DNA of 64,000 bases, taken from assembly GCF_030908545.1 (NCBI RefSeq), contig NZ_CP133083.1, positions 1,674,001-1,738,000 on the forward strand, read 5' to 3'. The number at the start of each line of letters is the position of its first letter. The stretch's first letter is position 1. The notes beneath the pieces were generated by a model. The model ran no database searches. It was not told the origin of the DNA and worked only from the letters and a program-made list of their open reading frames with translations. Shown here piece by piece: positions 26,348 to 35,627 of this stretch. The DNA comes from Nitrosomonas sp. sh817. Lineage in GTDB: Bacteria > Pseudomonadota > Gammaproteobacteria > Burkholderiales > Nitrosomonadaceae. Made by a program: the position numbers and the translations under genes.

Positions 26348-28036
26348 TCAGCTGACGCCGGCTGATCGGGTGAGCCATTCACGGCCTTTCAGCATGCTGT
26401 TCCAGTACAACCAGGGAAACAATTTGGTTTTGAGCAACCAGGCGAATCGCCTAGGCACTACCGGATTCAGTGGGAAAGTCGGCATTAATTTACCGCCAAA
26501 ACCAAATTCGGCCAAGATCACCTTGCCATTCTCCACCGTCAGCGGGCAAGCGCCGTAACCATCATAAACGTCCGGCAATTCCCGCCCTTCTCGCGCAGCC
26601 AGAATATTTTCCGCGACGATGACGACCTGCTTTCTGGCCGCCGCTGCGGTTTTGGCATTGGGAGAGGAACACGCATCGCCTAAAGAAAAAATATTCGCAT
26701 AGCGCACGTGCTGCAACGTTTTAGGATTCACTTCGCAAAACCCGGCGGCATCGGCCAGCGGGCTTTGCCGGATAAAATCCGGCGCTGCCTGAGGCGGCGT
26801 CACGTGCAACATATCAAACGGTTTTTCCACACGCGTCACATTTCCCTCGCTATCCTTAACGTCGAAAAAAGCAATTTTTGCGGCACCGTCGACTTTCACC
26901 AGTGTGGAATTGAATACCAGATGCGCATGATAGCGTTTCACATATTCCATCAGCGGCGGCACGAAATCGGCGACACCAAACAGCACCGCACCTGCCGTAT
27001 TGAATTCGACCTCGATATTATCCAGCACCCGGTTACGCAACCAGTAATCGCATGATAAATACATGGCTTTTTGCGGCGCGCCGGCGCATTTGATCGGCAT
27101 CGGGGGCTGCGTGAATAGGGCTTTGCCGTTTTTGAGATTTTTTGTCAGCGACCAGGTATAAGGCGCTAACTCGAATTGATAATTGGAAGTTACGCCATTT
27201 TTACCGAGCGTTTCCGTCAAACCTTCGATCTTCTCCCAAGCCAAACGTATGCCGGGGCAAACAATCAAATGCCGGTAACCGATGAAACGGCCATCGGCCA
27301 GTTTAACCAGATTGTTGTCGGGATCGAATGCCGCTGCCGCCGCGTGTATCCACTCCGCTTCCGGGGGAATGACATCCGCCATGTTCCGCACCGTTTCCTT
27401 GATATCGTAAGCACCGCCACCCACCAATGTCCATGCTGGTTGATAATAATGCTTATCGCTCGGCTCGACGATGGCGATGCGAAGCGTGGAATGGCGATGC
27501 AAAAGGCTGGCTGCGACACCGATCCCCGCCGCGCCGCCGCCGATGACGACAATGTCAAATGCATTACCCCAGTTGCAAGCGGCTGCCGCCGCAGCCGATT
27601 GATCGCTTGGCAAGTGGGGAATATGAATCGTTTCCAGCGCCTCACCGGTCCAACTGCAAGCCGCCGTGACCGATTCATCTTCGCCTTCGGCAGTTTGCGT
27701 TTGCTTGCTCAATTCGTACAATTTCCGCGAACGATTACCGGAGTTGCAATACGCAAGGACGGGACCCGGCAATTCCGCGACCAGCCGGTTGAATGCTTCA
27801 CTCTTTTCCAGGGAAACCGGTCCCATGGCGACCGGCAGATAGACAAATTTAATGCCGAGCGATTGCGCCGCTTTTTCCAATTCCGCACTGGCGGGTTGTG
27901 TGATTCCATCCTCGTAGTCCGGTCGGTTGCAGATAACCGATTGATAACCGGCTGCAGCAATTTCCACCAAGTCCTCAACCGTGATTTGACCGGTCACCGA
28001 CAATTTCTCATCCAGTTCTTTAGTGATAATATTCAT
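26348..28036 (-). CDS. DUF442 phosphatase-like / sulfide:quinone oxidoreductase-like fusion
   Basis: 562 residues in two parts. The first ~115 form a DUF442 (BLH-type, dual-specificity-phosphatase-like) domain: KLSVTGQITVEDLVEIAAAG, VICNRPDYED, and a P-loop active site PVLAYCNSGNRSRKLYELSK with CxxxxxR. The rest (about 160-540) is an FAD disulfide-reductase-type oxidoreductase: dinucleotide fold DIVVIGGGAAGIGVAASLL, PSDKHYYQPAWTLVGGG, the SQR-like region RHLIVCPGIRLAWEKIEGL, and IFSLGDACSSPNAKTAAAAR. The cysteines fit a sulfide:quinone or related type. Such fusions are known next to persulfide dioxygenases in proteobacteria. ATG 28036 follows GGAGGAAA. Likely oxidises sulfide on the membrane side. 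Confidence 0.9.
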   Translation of the reverse strand: MNIITKELDEKLSVTGQITVEDLVEIAAAGYQSVICNRPDYEDGITQPASAELEKAAQSLGIKFVYLPVAMGPVSLEKSEAFNRLVAELPGPVLAYCNSGNRSRKLYELSKQTQTAEGEDESVTAACSWTGEALETIHIPHLPSDQSAAAAAACNWGNAFDIVVIGGGAAGIGVAASLLHRHSTLRIAIVEPSDKHYYQPAWTLVGGGAYDIKETVRNMADVIPPEAEWIHAAAAAFDPDNNLVKLADGRFIGYRHLIVCPGIRLAWEKIEGLTETLGKNGVTSNYQFELAPYTWSLTKNLKNGKALFTQPPMPIKCAGAPQKAMYLSCDYWLRNRVLDNIEVEFNTAGAVLFGVADFVPPLMEYVKRYHAHLVFNSTLVKVDGAAKIAFFDVKDSEGNVTRVEKPFDMLHVTPPQAAPDFIRQSPLADAAGFCEVNPKTLQHVRYANIFSLGDACSSPNAKTAAAARKQVVIVAENILAAREGRELPDVYDGYGACPLTVENGKVILAEFGFGGKLMPTFPLNPVVPRRFAWLLKTKLFPWLYWNSMLKGREWLTRSAGVS

Positions 28037-28343
28037 TTTTTTCCTCCAGAATGCGTCGATTCAGATCGTATCAACTCCCGATATTTCCAATACGGTTGTT
28101 TGTACAAAAACTGATTCATTGGCTGATTGTTATACTAAAAATTAGTCACTCATCTTTATTACTTGAAGGTAATGCAAGAAACAACAACCAATATCCCGAA
28201 CCCACAACCCGATAAGCGCAAGCTTAATGATCTTCCCGCGCCAAAATTGCGCGATCCATTCGAATCAATCTATTGACAAAATAATATTACATAATAAAAT
28301 ATATCATTGCAATAGAATATTTAACTTTAAAAAGGAAATCAGC
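28037..28343. other. Divergent control region of the sulfide genes
   Basis: About 307 bases, very AT-rich, between the divergent SQR-fusion and MBL genes. It holds the strong promoter at 28273-28300 and AT-only imperfect repeats overlapping it (ATAATATTAC, ATAATAAAATATAT), a setting in which ArsR/BigR-type repressors sensing persulfides usually bind. No such regulator gene is in this window. Confidence 0.5.
28273..28300 (+). promoter_or_regulatory. Sigma70-type promoter for the persulfide dioxygenase gene
   Basis: TTGACA (28273-28278) and TAAAAT (28295-28300) with a 16-base spacer, 44 bases before the ATG at 28344. The -35 is a perfect consensus match, the -10 matches five of six. It lies in the AT-rich tract where a repressor would overlap. 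Confidence 0.65.
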
Positions 28344-29210
28344 ATGCGATCCAATATCAAAGCATTTTTTGATCCAGCCACATGGACTGTCAGTTATGTT
28401 GTGTACGATGAACCCAATGGACATTGCGCCATTATCGATCCCGTTCTTGATTATGATCCAAAATCGGGCAGAACCAAAACCGCATCGGCGGATAAATTGA
28501 TGGCATTCATTAATGAACAGCGTTTGACAGTAAGCTGGATACTCGAGACACACGCACATGCCGATCATCTTACCGCAGCACACTATTTAAAGGAAAAGCT
28601 GGGCGGAAAAACCGCCATTGGCGGCCATATTCCCGAGGTACAGAAGGTCTTCAAGAAGCTATTCAACCTGGAAACCGGATTTGCAACGGACGGCAGTCAA
28701 TTCGACCATCTTTTCGCAGACGGCGAGCTGTTGAGTGTCGGTAAGCTGAGCGCCAAAGCCATTGCCGCTCCGGGGCACACACCCGCCGACATGGCGTACC
28801 AATTCGACGATGCGATCTTCGTGGGCGATACACTTTTCATGCCGGATGTCGGTACCGCGCGCGCCGATTTCCCAGGGGGCGATGCCCGCCAGCTTTACCG
28901 ATCCATTCGTAAAATACTTGATTTTCCGGCAGAAACAAGATTATTCATGTGCCATGACTATCCTCCCAAAGATCGTCCGGCTCAATGGCAAAGCACGGTC
29001 GCCGAAGAACGATTGCATAATATTCATGTACATGATGGCGTCACCGAAGATGAATTTCTTGTAATGCGCACCGCGCGAGACGCGACACTGGAAGCGCCGG
29101 TACTGCTGTTGCCTTCGATTCAATTAAATGTCCGGGCGGGTCGAATGCCGCCGCCGGAAGATAACGGGATTGTTTATTTCAAAATACCGGTCAATGTAAT
29201 CGGACGGTGA
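28344..29210 (+). CDS. Metallo-beta-lactamase-fold persulfide dioxygenase-like hydrolase
   Basis: 288 residues from ATG 28344 (after AAAGGAAA). MBL fold of the glyoxalase II/ETHE1 group: metal site THAHADHLTAA (HxHxDH), AAPGHTPADMAYQF, FVGDTLFMPDVGTAR and the final ligand MCHDYPP. ETHE1 enzymes oxidise glutathione persulfide to sulfite with one iron. The BLH form, found next to SQR genes, is the best fit, especially with the SQR fusion divergently transcribed next door. The distinguishing feature from glyoxalase II is that only one metal is used; the sequence alone does not settle this. Confidence 0.88.
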   Translation: MRSNIKAFFDPATWTVSYVVYDEPNGHCAIIDPVLDYDPKSGRTKTASADKLMAFINEQRLTVSWILETHAHADHLTAAHYLKEKLGGKTAIGGHIPEVQKVFKKLFNLETGFATDGSQFDHLFADGELLSVGKLSAKAIAAPGHTPADMAYQFDDAIFVGDTLFMPDVGTARADFPGGDARQLYRSIRKILDFPAETRLFMCHDYPPKDRPAQWQSTVAEERLHNIHVHDGVTEDEFLVMRTARDATLEAPVLLLPSIQLNVRAGRMPPPEDNGIVYFKIPVNVIGR

Positions 29211-29455
29211 AACGATTTAAGATCCGCGCTAAGCCGGTATCAGATAGACCGGTCGCTAAAAACGGACAAAGATCACTAAAAATGTAACTTATAATCTTTA
29301 ATAAAGATAAACTGGGTATACTAAAAATATAGTCAATCATTCATTGGAAACAGGAAATCGAGTTTTAATCATTCTTTCTCTTGCTGCTAATTCGATCAAG
29401 AAATTTCCCATGATGTTGACTAGGGTGTGCTAACAATTAATTCCTGGAGGTTTCT

Positions 29456-30514
29456 ATGAAAGTATTCTTATTTTTAGCATTGATAGTCAGTTCCTACAGT
29501 TATGCCCAAAGCGGACATAATCATGAAGGTGAAACGCAGAAAAAAGGCGATCAGCATGGCGATATGCACGGCGGCGATCATCACGGCATGGGTGGAATGA
29601 TGATGCATGGCGGGCACCATAAACTCGACAAAGCCACGCTGAAACATTTTTTCGAACCGCTGCCAGCGTCGATCATCGATGAGAAGAAGCATGCCGCTTT
29701 AATCGCGCTCGGCAAAAAGCTGTATCTCGATCCCCGGCTTTCAATCAATGACACGATTTCTTGCAATTCCTGTCATCAATTGACTAACTTCGGCGTCGAT
29801 AGCCAACCCACCTCGCCCGGGCATGACGGCACGCGCGGCGGCAGAAATTCACCGACCACCTTCAACGCCGCGCTGCATATCGCTCAATTCTGGGATGGCC
29901 GCGCCAAGGATGTCGAAGAACAGGCGCTTGGTCCGATTCTGAATCCGATCGAAATGGGTATGCCGAGCGAAGAAGCCGTCGTCAATAAGCTGAAAAAAAT
30001 CGACGAATACAAAACCCTGTTTGCCGAAGCTTTCAAGGGTGAAAAAGATCCGATTCAATACAAAAATATCGGTAAAGCCATCGGTGCTTTCGAACGCACA
30101 TTATTGACGCCTTCACGTTTCGACGACTATCTTAAAGGCGATGAGAAAGCCTTGAATGACGCTGAAAAACGCGGTTTACAAAAATTCATTCACATGGGGT
30201 GCGCCAATTGTCATAACGGTGTAGCCATCGGCGGTAATTCGTACAAAAAAATCGGCTTGGTCGAACCGTATGAAACCAAAGATCTCGGCAGATACGAAGT
30301 GACCGGCTTGGAAACGGACAAGAAGGTATTTAAAGTGCCGAGTCTGCGAAACATCGCTAAAACCGGCCCTTATTTCCACGACGGCTCCGTCGCCACGCTG
30401 GAACAAGCCATTGAGGAAATGGCAGAACATCAACTGGGCCGCGAAGTCGGCCCCGGATTTGTCGAAGATGTCAAAGCTTTCTTGGGTTCTTTAACCAGCA
30501 AAGCAAGTAAGTAA
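29456..30514 (+). CDS. Di-haem cytochrome c peroxidase with a His/Met-rich N-terminus
   Basis: Periplasmic enzyme that reduces H2O2 with electrons from cytochrome c; 352 residues. After a signal (FLFLALIVSSYSYAQS) comes an unusual insert of about 40 residues rich in His and Met (GDQHGDMHGGDHHGMGG, then MMMHGGHHKL) before the normal enzyme start. Haem sites are CNSCH (near 102) and CANCH (near 250). The core matches MauG/CcpA: LGKKLYLDPRLSIN, RGGRNSPTTFNAALH, WDGRAKDVEEQALGPILNP and KVPSLRNIAKTGPYFHDGS. The insert likely binds metal (copper, nickel or zinc). A clean GGAGG site precedes the ATG and a terminator follows. Confidence 0.95.
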   Translation: MKVFLFLALIVSSYSYAQSGHNHEGETQKKGDQHGDMHGGDHHGMGGMMMHGGHHKLDKATLKHFFEPLPASIIDEKKHAALIALGKKLYLDPRLSINDTISCNSCHQLTNFGVDSQPTSPGHDGTRGGRNSPTTFNAALHIAQFWDGRAKDVEEQALGPILNPIEMGMPSEEAVVNKLKKIDEYKTLFAEAFKGEKDPIQYKNIGKAIGAFERTLLTPSRFDDYLKGDEKALNDAEKRGLQKFIHMGCANCHNGVAIGGNSYKKIGLVEPYETKDLGRYEVTGLETDKKVFKVPSLRNIAKTGPYFHDGSVATLEQAIEEMAEHQLGREVGPGFVEDVKAFLGSLTSKASK

Positions 30515-30526
30515 CACTTAAATACA

Positions 30527-30566
30527 AACACCCCCGCAAAATTAACTGCGGGAGTGTTTCTTTTTC
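30527..30566 (+). terminator. Terminator between cytochrome c peroxidase and ctaG
   Basis: AAACACCCCCGCA (30527-30539) pairs with TGCGGGAGTGTTT (30547-30559) with a 7-base loop and one G-T/C mismatch, followed by CTTTTTC. It lies 13 bases past the peroxidase stop and 7 bases before the end of the opposite ctaG, so it may act in both directions. Confidence 0.85.
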
Positions 30567-30572
30567 GGCTTC

Positions 30573-31124
30573 TCAACTCGCTTCTTGCGCAAAAAAGGTG
30601 TAAGAAATCGTTACCGTATCGATTCCGGCAGGCAATTGCGGATCGACAAAGAACTTAACCGGCAATTGTTTCACTTCATTCGGTTTGAGTGTTTGCATGG
30701 TAAAGCAGAAACATTCGATTTTTTTCAGATACTGATCCAGATTGCGCGGACTGTAGCTGGGTATTGCCTTCCCGGTAATCTCATGATCCGATTCATTCTT
30801 GATCTCGTACATCACTTCGACCAGTTCACCCGGATGTGTTTTCACTTTCGTCTGTAGCGGTTTAAATTTCCACAGCATGCCGCGGACATTAGTATCCAAC
30901 TCGATCGCGATTATCCGCGACATATCGATTTCAGACATATTTTCGGCAACTATCGGTATGCGCTGATTGCTGATTCCGGTTACTTCACAAAACTTTTCAT
31001 ACATCGGAACGAGCGCATAACCGAAACCGAACATGAAAACTGTAAAAAACAACAACTTTTTGCGGATTGTTCCGTTGGCTTGGTTTACGTTTCCGTCCAC
31101 TATTTCATGATCGCTTGTATTCAT
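30573..31124 (-). CDS. ctaG: Cytochrome c oxidase copper-delivery protein CtaG/Cox11
   Basis: Inner-membrane periplasm-facing chaperone that inserts CuB in haem-copper oxidase subunit I. ATG 31124 follows GAGAGGA; the open frame extends 12 codons further up. One N-terminal membrane span (KLLFFTVFMFGFGYALVPMY), then the Cox11 domain with NVRGMLWKFKPLQTKVKTHP, GKAIPSYSPR and the copper site ECFCF followed by KPNEVKQLPVKFFVDPQL and TISYTFF. It stands alone here, convergent with the peroxidase gene and not in a cox operon. Confidence 0.93.
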   Translation of the reverse strand: MNTSDHEIVDGNVNQANGTIRKKLLFFTVFMFGFGYALVPMYEKFCEVTGISNQRIPIVAENMSEIDMSRIIAIELDTNVRGMLWKFKPLQTKVKTHPGELVEVMYEIKNESDHEITGKAIPSYSPRNLDQYLKKIECFCFTMQTLKPNEVKQLPVKFFVDPQLPAGIDTVTISYTFFAQEAS

Positions 31125-31428
31125 CACATTATTCCTCTCAAAAAATAATCTACGATCCATTCAATATCGATGAGTTAATCTCATTTTCCCTATGCCTGGG
31201 AATTCTTTTATCGTTGGCAACATCTTTTTTCCCGATCCGCCATTTTGAAAAAGTTTAGTGGCTATCGAAAAACCAAGAATCCGTAAACACGCCCATTTGA
31301 TAAACCGGTAAGATCAAAGTTTCTCTCAAAAACAATTAAATTTAATTAAAACATTAAATGTTATTAATAATTATATAAAATGATTATTAACCAACCATAT
31401 CGGCATTCATTGCCTTGAGGATCTGCCG

Positions 31429-34107
31429 GTGAATCAACACTATCTCCATGCGATGTTTCACCCGCAGTCGGTCGCCGTAATCGGCGCCAGCAATCGTGAT
31501 GAGTCGGTTGGCGGTGTCGTATTTCGGAACATGCGATGTAACGGTTTTCAAGGCAAGCTCTATGCGGTAAATCCCAATCATGCTGAGATTCAAGGATACC
31601 AAGCCTTTGCCAGCGTCGAGCAGATACCCGGACCGGTAGACTTGGCGGTTATCATCACGCGCGCCGCCCTCGTGCCCGGTATCATTGAAGAATGCGGCAA
31701 GCGCGGCGTGCGCTTTGCCTTGGTATTATCAGCCGGGTTCCGCGAAACAGGAACGCAAGGCGCGTTACTGGAACGCGCTGTGATCGATAACGCGCACCGA
31801 TACGGAATTCGATTGATCGGCCCCAATTGCCTCGGTATTCTGTGCCCGGCGTCCGGTTTAAACGCCACATTCAGCAATGGCAGCGTTCCAGCAGGCAATC
31901 TTGCGCTTATCTCGCAATCGGGCGCGTTTTGCACGTCGATCATGGATTGGGCAAAACCTAACGGGGTCGGTTTCTCTTGCATTGTCTCAATGGGCGCGGC
32001 TGCCAGCATGGATTTTGGAGAAATGCTCGATTACCTTGCAACCGACCGGCTAACTGACAGTATTCTGTTGTATATCGAAGGCATCCAAAATGCCCGCCGT
32101 TTCATGAGCGCTTTGCGCGCGACAGCCAGAATCAAACCCATATTCATCGTCAAAGCAGGACGGCATGCAGCCGGTTCGGCCGCGGCATTCTCCCATACCG
32201 GCGCATTGGTCGGCGCAGATGACGTGTTTGAAGCAGCCTTGCAACGCGCAGGCGTCGTACGAGTAGAAACCATCGTGCAACTGTTTTCCGCAGCCAAAGC
32301 GCTTGCGGCGCATTTCCGCCCCGGCGGCAACCGCCTGGCAATAGTCACCAACGGCGGCGGACCCGGCGTTATGGCCGCAGATCGGGTCGCGGATCTGGGC
32401 GTAGCCATTGCGACACTTGCCGATGAAACGCTGCAGCAACTCGACACCCAGTTACCGGATACATGGTCTCGCGGCAATCCGTTGGACATCATCGGCGACG
32501 CGACAGCCGAACGCTACCGTCACGCGATTAGCGGCTGCATGCAAGATGCCGGTGTTGATGGCGTGCTGGTGATTCTGACCCCTCAGGCAATGACAAACCC
32601 GCTTGAAGTGGCGAACACGGTCGTTGAGACTGCCGCGCAATTTAACAAACCGTTAATCGCTTGCTGGATGGGTGAAGTGCAAGTCACCGAAAGCCGGCAA
32701 GTATTCGATCGAGCAAAAATCCCTAATTTCCGTACGCCGGAACCCGCAGTGGAAGTGTTCTCATTTATTTCCGCTTACTATCAGAATCAGCAGTTGCTTT
32801 TGCAAACACCGGGACCACTTGCGCATCACAGCGAACCAGACGAAGAAGGCGCACGCTTATTGATCGAAAGCGCATTGGCCGAGCATCGCAAAATCCTGAG
32901 TGAGGTTGAATCCAAAGCCATTCTGGCAGCTTTCCGGATATCGATCGCCAAAGCGCTGGTTGCCCATTCGCCCAATGAAGCCCTAGTTATTGCCGAAGAA
33001 CTCGGCTTTCCGGTCGTTATGAAAATCCACTCCCCGGATATTACGCATAAATCCGACACTGGCGGGATTCGCCTTAACGTCGGCAATGCGCAAGCCGTGC
33101 GATCGGCTTACCAAGAAATCCTCCAATCCGTGCAAAAGCACAGCCCTAATGCGCGCATCGAAGGGATTGTGGTGGAACCGATGATCATAAAACCTAATGG
33201 CCGGGAATTGATGGTGGGCGTCACCACTGACGCGGTTTTTGGACCGGTAATCACGTTTGGCGCCGGCGGTGTGCTGGTGGATGTGCTCGGCGACCGGGCA
33301 GTCGCCTTGCCGCCGTTGAATCGTTTCTTGACGAAAGACATGATACAGCGCACGCACATCGCCAAATTGCTCGGACAGTTCCGTCACATGCCGGCAATCG
33401 ACATAGCTGCGCTGGAAAATATCCTGCTGCGGGTATCGGAAATGGTATGTGAATTACCTTGGATTAAAGAAATGGATATCAATCCACTGATCGTCGATGA
33501 ACATGGCGCATGCGCGGTTGATGCCCGTATCATCGTCGATTATCTGCCGCCTTCAGCCGACCGCTATGCGCATATGGCCATTCATCCCTACCCTACGCAC
33601 CTGATTACACACTGGCAATTAGCGGATGGCACCGATTTGATAATCCGCCCGATACGGCCGGAGGATGCTGAAATTGAACAGGATTTCGTGCGCGGGTTAT
33701 CGGCGGAATCCAAATACTTCCGTTTTATGGATACCCTGCAGGAGCTTTCGCAGACCATGCTGGTGCGCTTTACCCAAATCGACTACGATCGTGAAATGGC
33801 GCTGATTGCAGTGCTGCAACAGGATAACCGGGAAAAAGAACTCGGCGTGTGCCGTTATATCGCCAGCGCCGATGGTCAATCATGCGAGTTCGCATTAGTG
33901 GTTGCTGACGAGTGGCAGAATAAAGGGATCGGCAACAAGCTCATGAGCTGCTTGTTCGATGCCGCTCGTGCTAAAGGAATCCGTATTATGGAAGGCGAAG
34001 TGCTGGAAGCGAATCACGCCATGTTAGAACTGGTCCGCCGGTTAGGCTTTGCAAGAACCGTCAGCGCCGAGGATGTATCGATCATGCGCGTTGTCAAGCA
34101 ACTTTGA
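31429..34107 (+). CDS. Acyl-CoA synthetase (NDP-forming) / GNAT acetyltransferase fusion
   Basis: 892 residues in two parts. Residues ~1-700 are an acetyl-CoA synthetase (ADP-forming)-like fold: CoA-binding FHPQSVAVIGASNRDESVGG, succinyl-CoA-ligase-like GIRLIGPNCLGIL and LALISQSGAFCTS, the ATP-grasp region EELGFPVVMKIHSPDITHKSD with VEGIVVEPMI and GAGGVLVDVLGDRAVALPP. Residues ~730-892 are a GNAT acetyltransferase (LIIRPIRPEDAEIEQDFVRG, VADEWQNKGIGNKLMS with a QNKGIG acetyl-CoA loop). This is the Pat/AcuA-type layout that acetylates and controls other enzymes; the ligase half often lacks activity. GTG 31429 is the start; ATG 31453 is possible. Confidence 0.9.
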   Translation: MNQHYLHAMFHPQSVAVIGASNRDESVGGVVFRNMRCNGFQGKLYAVNPNHAEIQGYQAFASVEQIPGPVDLAVIITRAALVPGIIEECGKRGVRFALVLSAGFRETGTQGALLERAVIDNAHRYGIRLIGPNCLGILCPASGLNATFSNGSVPAGNLALISQSGAFCTSIMDWAKPNGVGFSCIVSMGAAASMDFGEMLDYLATDRLTDSILLYIEGIQNARRFMSALRATARIKPIFIVKAGRHAAGSAAAFSHTGALVGADDVFEAALQRAGVVRVETIVQLFSAAKALAAHFRPGGNRLAIVTNGGGPGVMAADRVADLGVAIATLADETLQQLDTQLPDTWSRGNPLDIIGDATAERYRHAISGCMQDAGVDGVLVILTPQAMTNPLEVANTVVETAAQFNKPLIACWMGEVQVTESRQVFDRAKIPNFRTPEPAVEVFSFISAYYQNQQLLLQTPGPLAHHSEPDEEGARLLIESALAEHRKILSEVESKAILAAFRISIAKALVAHSPNEALVIAEELGFPVVMKIHSPDITHKSDTGGIRLNVGNAQAVRSAYQEILQSVQKHSPNARIEGIVVEPMIIKPNGRELMVGVTTDAVFGPVITFGAGGVLVDVLGDRAVALPPLNRFLTKDMIQRTHIAKLLGQFRHMPAIDIAALENILLRVSEMVCELPWIKEMDINPLIVDEHGACAVDARIIVDYLPPSADRYAHMAIHPYPTHLITHWQLADGTDLIIRPIRPEDAEIEQDFVRGLSAESKYFRFMDTLQELSQTMLVRFTQIDYDREMALIAVLQQDNREKELGVCRYIASADGQSCEFALVVADEWQNKGIGNKLMSCLFDAARAKGIRIMEGEVLEANHAMLELVRRLGFARTVSAEDVSIMRVVKQL

Positions 34108-34134
34108 AAAAATTAAACTACCGCACTTTGACTG

Positions 34135-34280
34135 GGGAAGCGCTGATTAATTAACTGCACGAGCGAATTGCTTCGTTGCGCGGTACTCACTCCCTCGCCT
34201 ATCAAATTGATATGTCTCGGTGTTGCGTTCCGTGCGCCTCGCCCTTCATCACGTTCGTTGAATTAATCAGCGCTTCCCTA
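34135..34280 (-). repeat. MITE-like element, copy D (inverted)
   Basis: About 145 bp, in the opposite orientation to the others: GGAAGCGCTGATTAATTA at the left and AATTAATCAGCGCTTCC at the right, with an interior ACTGCACGAGCGAATTGC and CGGTACTCACTCCCTCGCC which are the reverse complement of copies A and F. Lies between the fusion gene and the glycine-zipper lipoprotein gene, just as copy A lies before a glycine-zipper gene. Confidence 0.85.
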
Positions 34281-34384
34281 GCGGTTGTACATCAATACAC
34301 GAGATTCTCTTTGATAGATTTTCAAAATTCCGGCTATACTGATTCAGAATAACTGTGCACTCAAGCAAATAAAGGACTGCAGCC

Positions 34385-34816
34385 ATGAAAATACTGACAA
34401 TATCGCTGGTTGGATTAATTTTTCTGAGCCTATCCGCGTGCTCCACTACAGGTCCGGTCATCTATCCCAATTCGCATTTTCTATCGGTCGGCAAACAAGT
34501 AGCAGAACAGGATATTGAAGCATGCAGAGAATTAGCGGAATCATCCGGCGCCAAGGAAGGTGCTGGACAACTGGGTAATGTTGCAACCGGCACCGCCATG
34601 GGGGCTGGTGTGGGTGCCGCCAGCGGTGCCGTAGGTGGCGCGATTTACGGAGCAGCGGGACAAGGTTCGTTGATCGGCGCAGCCAGTGGCGCCACGGCCG
34701 GATTCCTCCGCAGCTTATTATTTTCTTCAAGATCGTCAAAACCCAATTCCGCATACATCAACTTTGTATCGCGTTGCTTACAGGAAAAGGGATATGAAGT
34801 AACCGGCTGGCAGTAA
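34385..34816 (+). CDS. Glycine-zipper lipoprotein (short form)
   Basis: 143 residues. Lipobox LSAC (cysteine ~20), then SVGKQVAEQDIEACRELAES, a Gly/Ala zipper (about 66-110, ATGTAMGAGVGAASGAVGGA) and a tail RCLQEKGYEVTGWQ. Similar in plan to the lipoprotein at 2594, which also starts near a MITE-like element. The zipper could span or line the outer membrane. No function known. AAAGGACTGCAGCC before the ATG is the ribosome site. Confidence 0.72.
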   Translation: MKILTISLVGLIFLSLSACSTTGPVIYPNSHFLSVGKQVAEQDIEACRELAESSGAKEGAGQLGNVATGTAMGAGVGAASGAVGGAIYGAAGQGSLIGAASGATAGFLRSLLFSSRSSKPNSAYINFVSRCLQEKGYEVTGWQ

Positions 34817-34841
34817 CGGAAACACTGAGAGTTCTTACACT

Positions 34842-35627
34842 TTAGTACTTAAAAACTTTCGAACCGTTCAACAGCAATCCGCTGGGTTGCGGACAAACAA
34901 ATTCCCGTCCCAGAATCGTCTTGTATGCGAAGGTCGCCCGCCGTTGCCAAAACGGCAATGACGGACGGTCATCATAACCGGGTTCCGGTTCATGATCCGC
35001 TTCAGTGAATCCGCTCAAAACATTGCGGTAATAGTCCGCCCTTCGTTTAAATTTCACATGAATGCCATCTGCGCCAAACCAGCAGGCTTGCTGTTCAACC
35101 AACGTGAATCGATAACGCGCCGCCATCTCAACCAATCCGGCATGGATCGTCCGCACGCGAGCGATGGCCTCATTTCTGGATAACCGGCAGCATGGGTAAA
35201 AAAGATTGCGAAAGAAAGTGAAACGTTTCTCCGTCAGGTTCTCGATCGACGCCATCGGCAAGCCGGTCATGACAATCTGCGCGGAAAGGCGCTGCAATTG
35301 CTTAACGCACCATTCCAGCGCCAGCAAAATTCTCTCAGGCGGCAATTCGTACATAATATCGTTGCCGATATCGGTCAACAACGCATATACCGGTTGTTTT
35401 TGTTCATCTGAAGTATCCAGTTGCCGCCACAACCCGCAATCCGCTATACCCGGCAAGCCGCGCAACAACATTTCGCTGTAGCAACCGTACGCCCGGCCAT
35501 GTCCGATTGCCGTGAAAATTTCACCGGGTTCACCCAATCGCCGCTGCAGAATTTGAATAACCAGACGCAACGACAGCGTCAGATTACTGGCGCCGAGCAG
35601 AATGATCCGGTTCCTCTGCATGGTCAT
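34842..35627 (-). CDS. SGNH-hydrolase-like protein
   Basis: 261 residues, no signal peptide. Three SGNH-type blocks are visible: Block I ILLGASNLTLSL (the usual GDS is GAS-N here), Block III LLTDIGNDIMYELPP (GxND) and Block V GADGIHVKFK (DxxH). GHGRAYG sits between I and III. The Ser/Gly arrangement of Block I is close to, but not, GDSL. Possibly an acetyl-esterase or lipid-modifying enzyme; substrate unknown. Convergent with the glycine-zipper gene, 26 bases from its end. Confidence 0.6.
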   Translation of the reverse strand: MTMQRNRIILLGASNLTLSLRLVIQILQRRLGEPGEIFTAIGHGRAYGCYSEMLLRGLPGIADCGLWRQLDTSDEQKQPVYALLTDIGNDIMYELPPERILLALEWCVKQLQRLSAQIVMTGLPMASIENLTEKRFTFFRNLFYPCCRLSRNEAIARVRTIHAGLVEMAARYRFTLVEQQACWFGADGIHVKFKRRADYYRNVLSGFTEADHEPEPGYDDRPSLPFWQRRATFAYKTILGREFVCPQPSGLLLNGSKVFKY

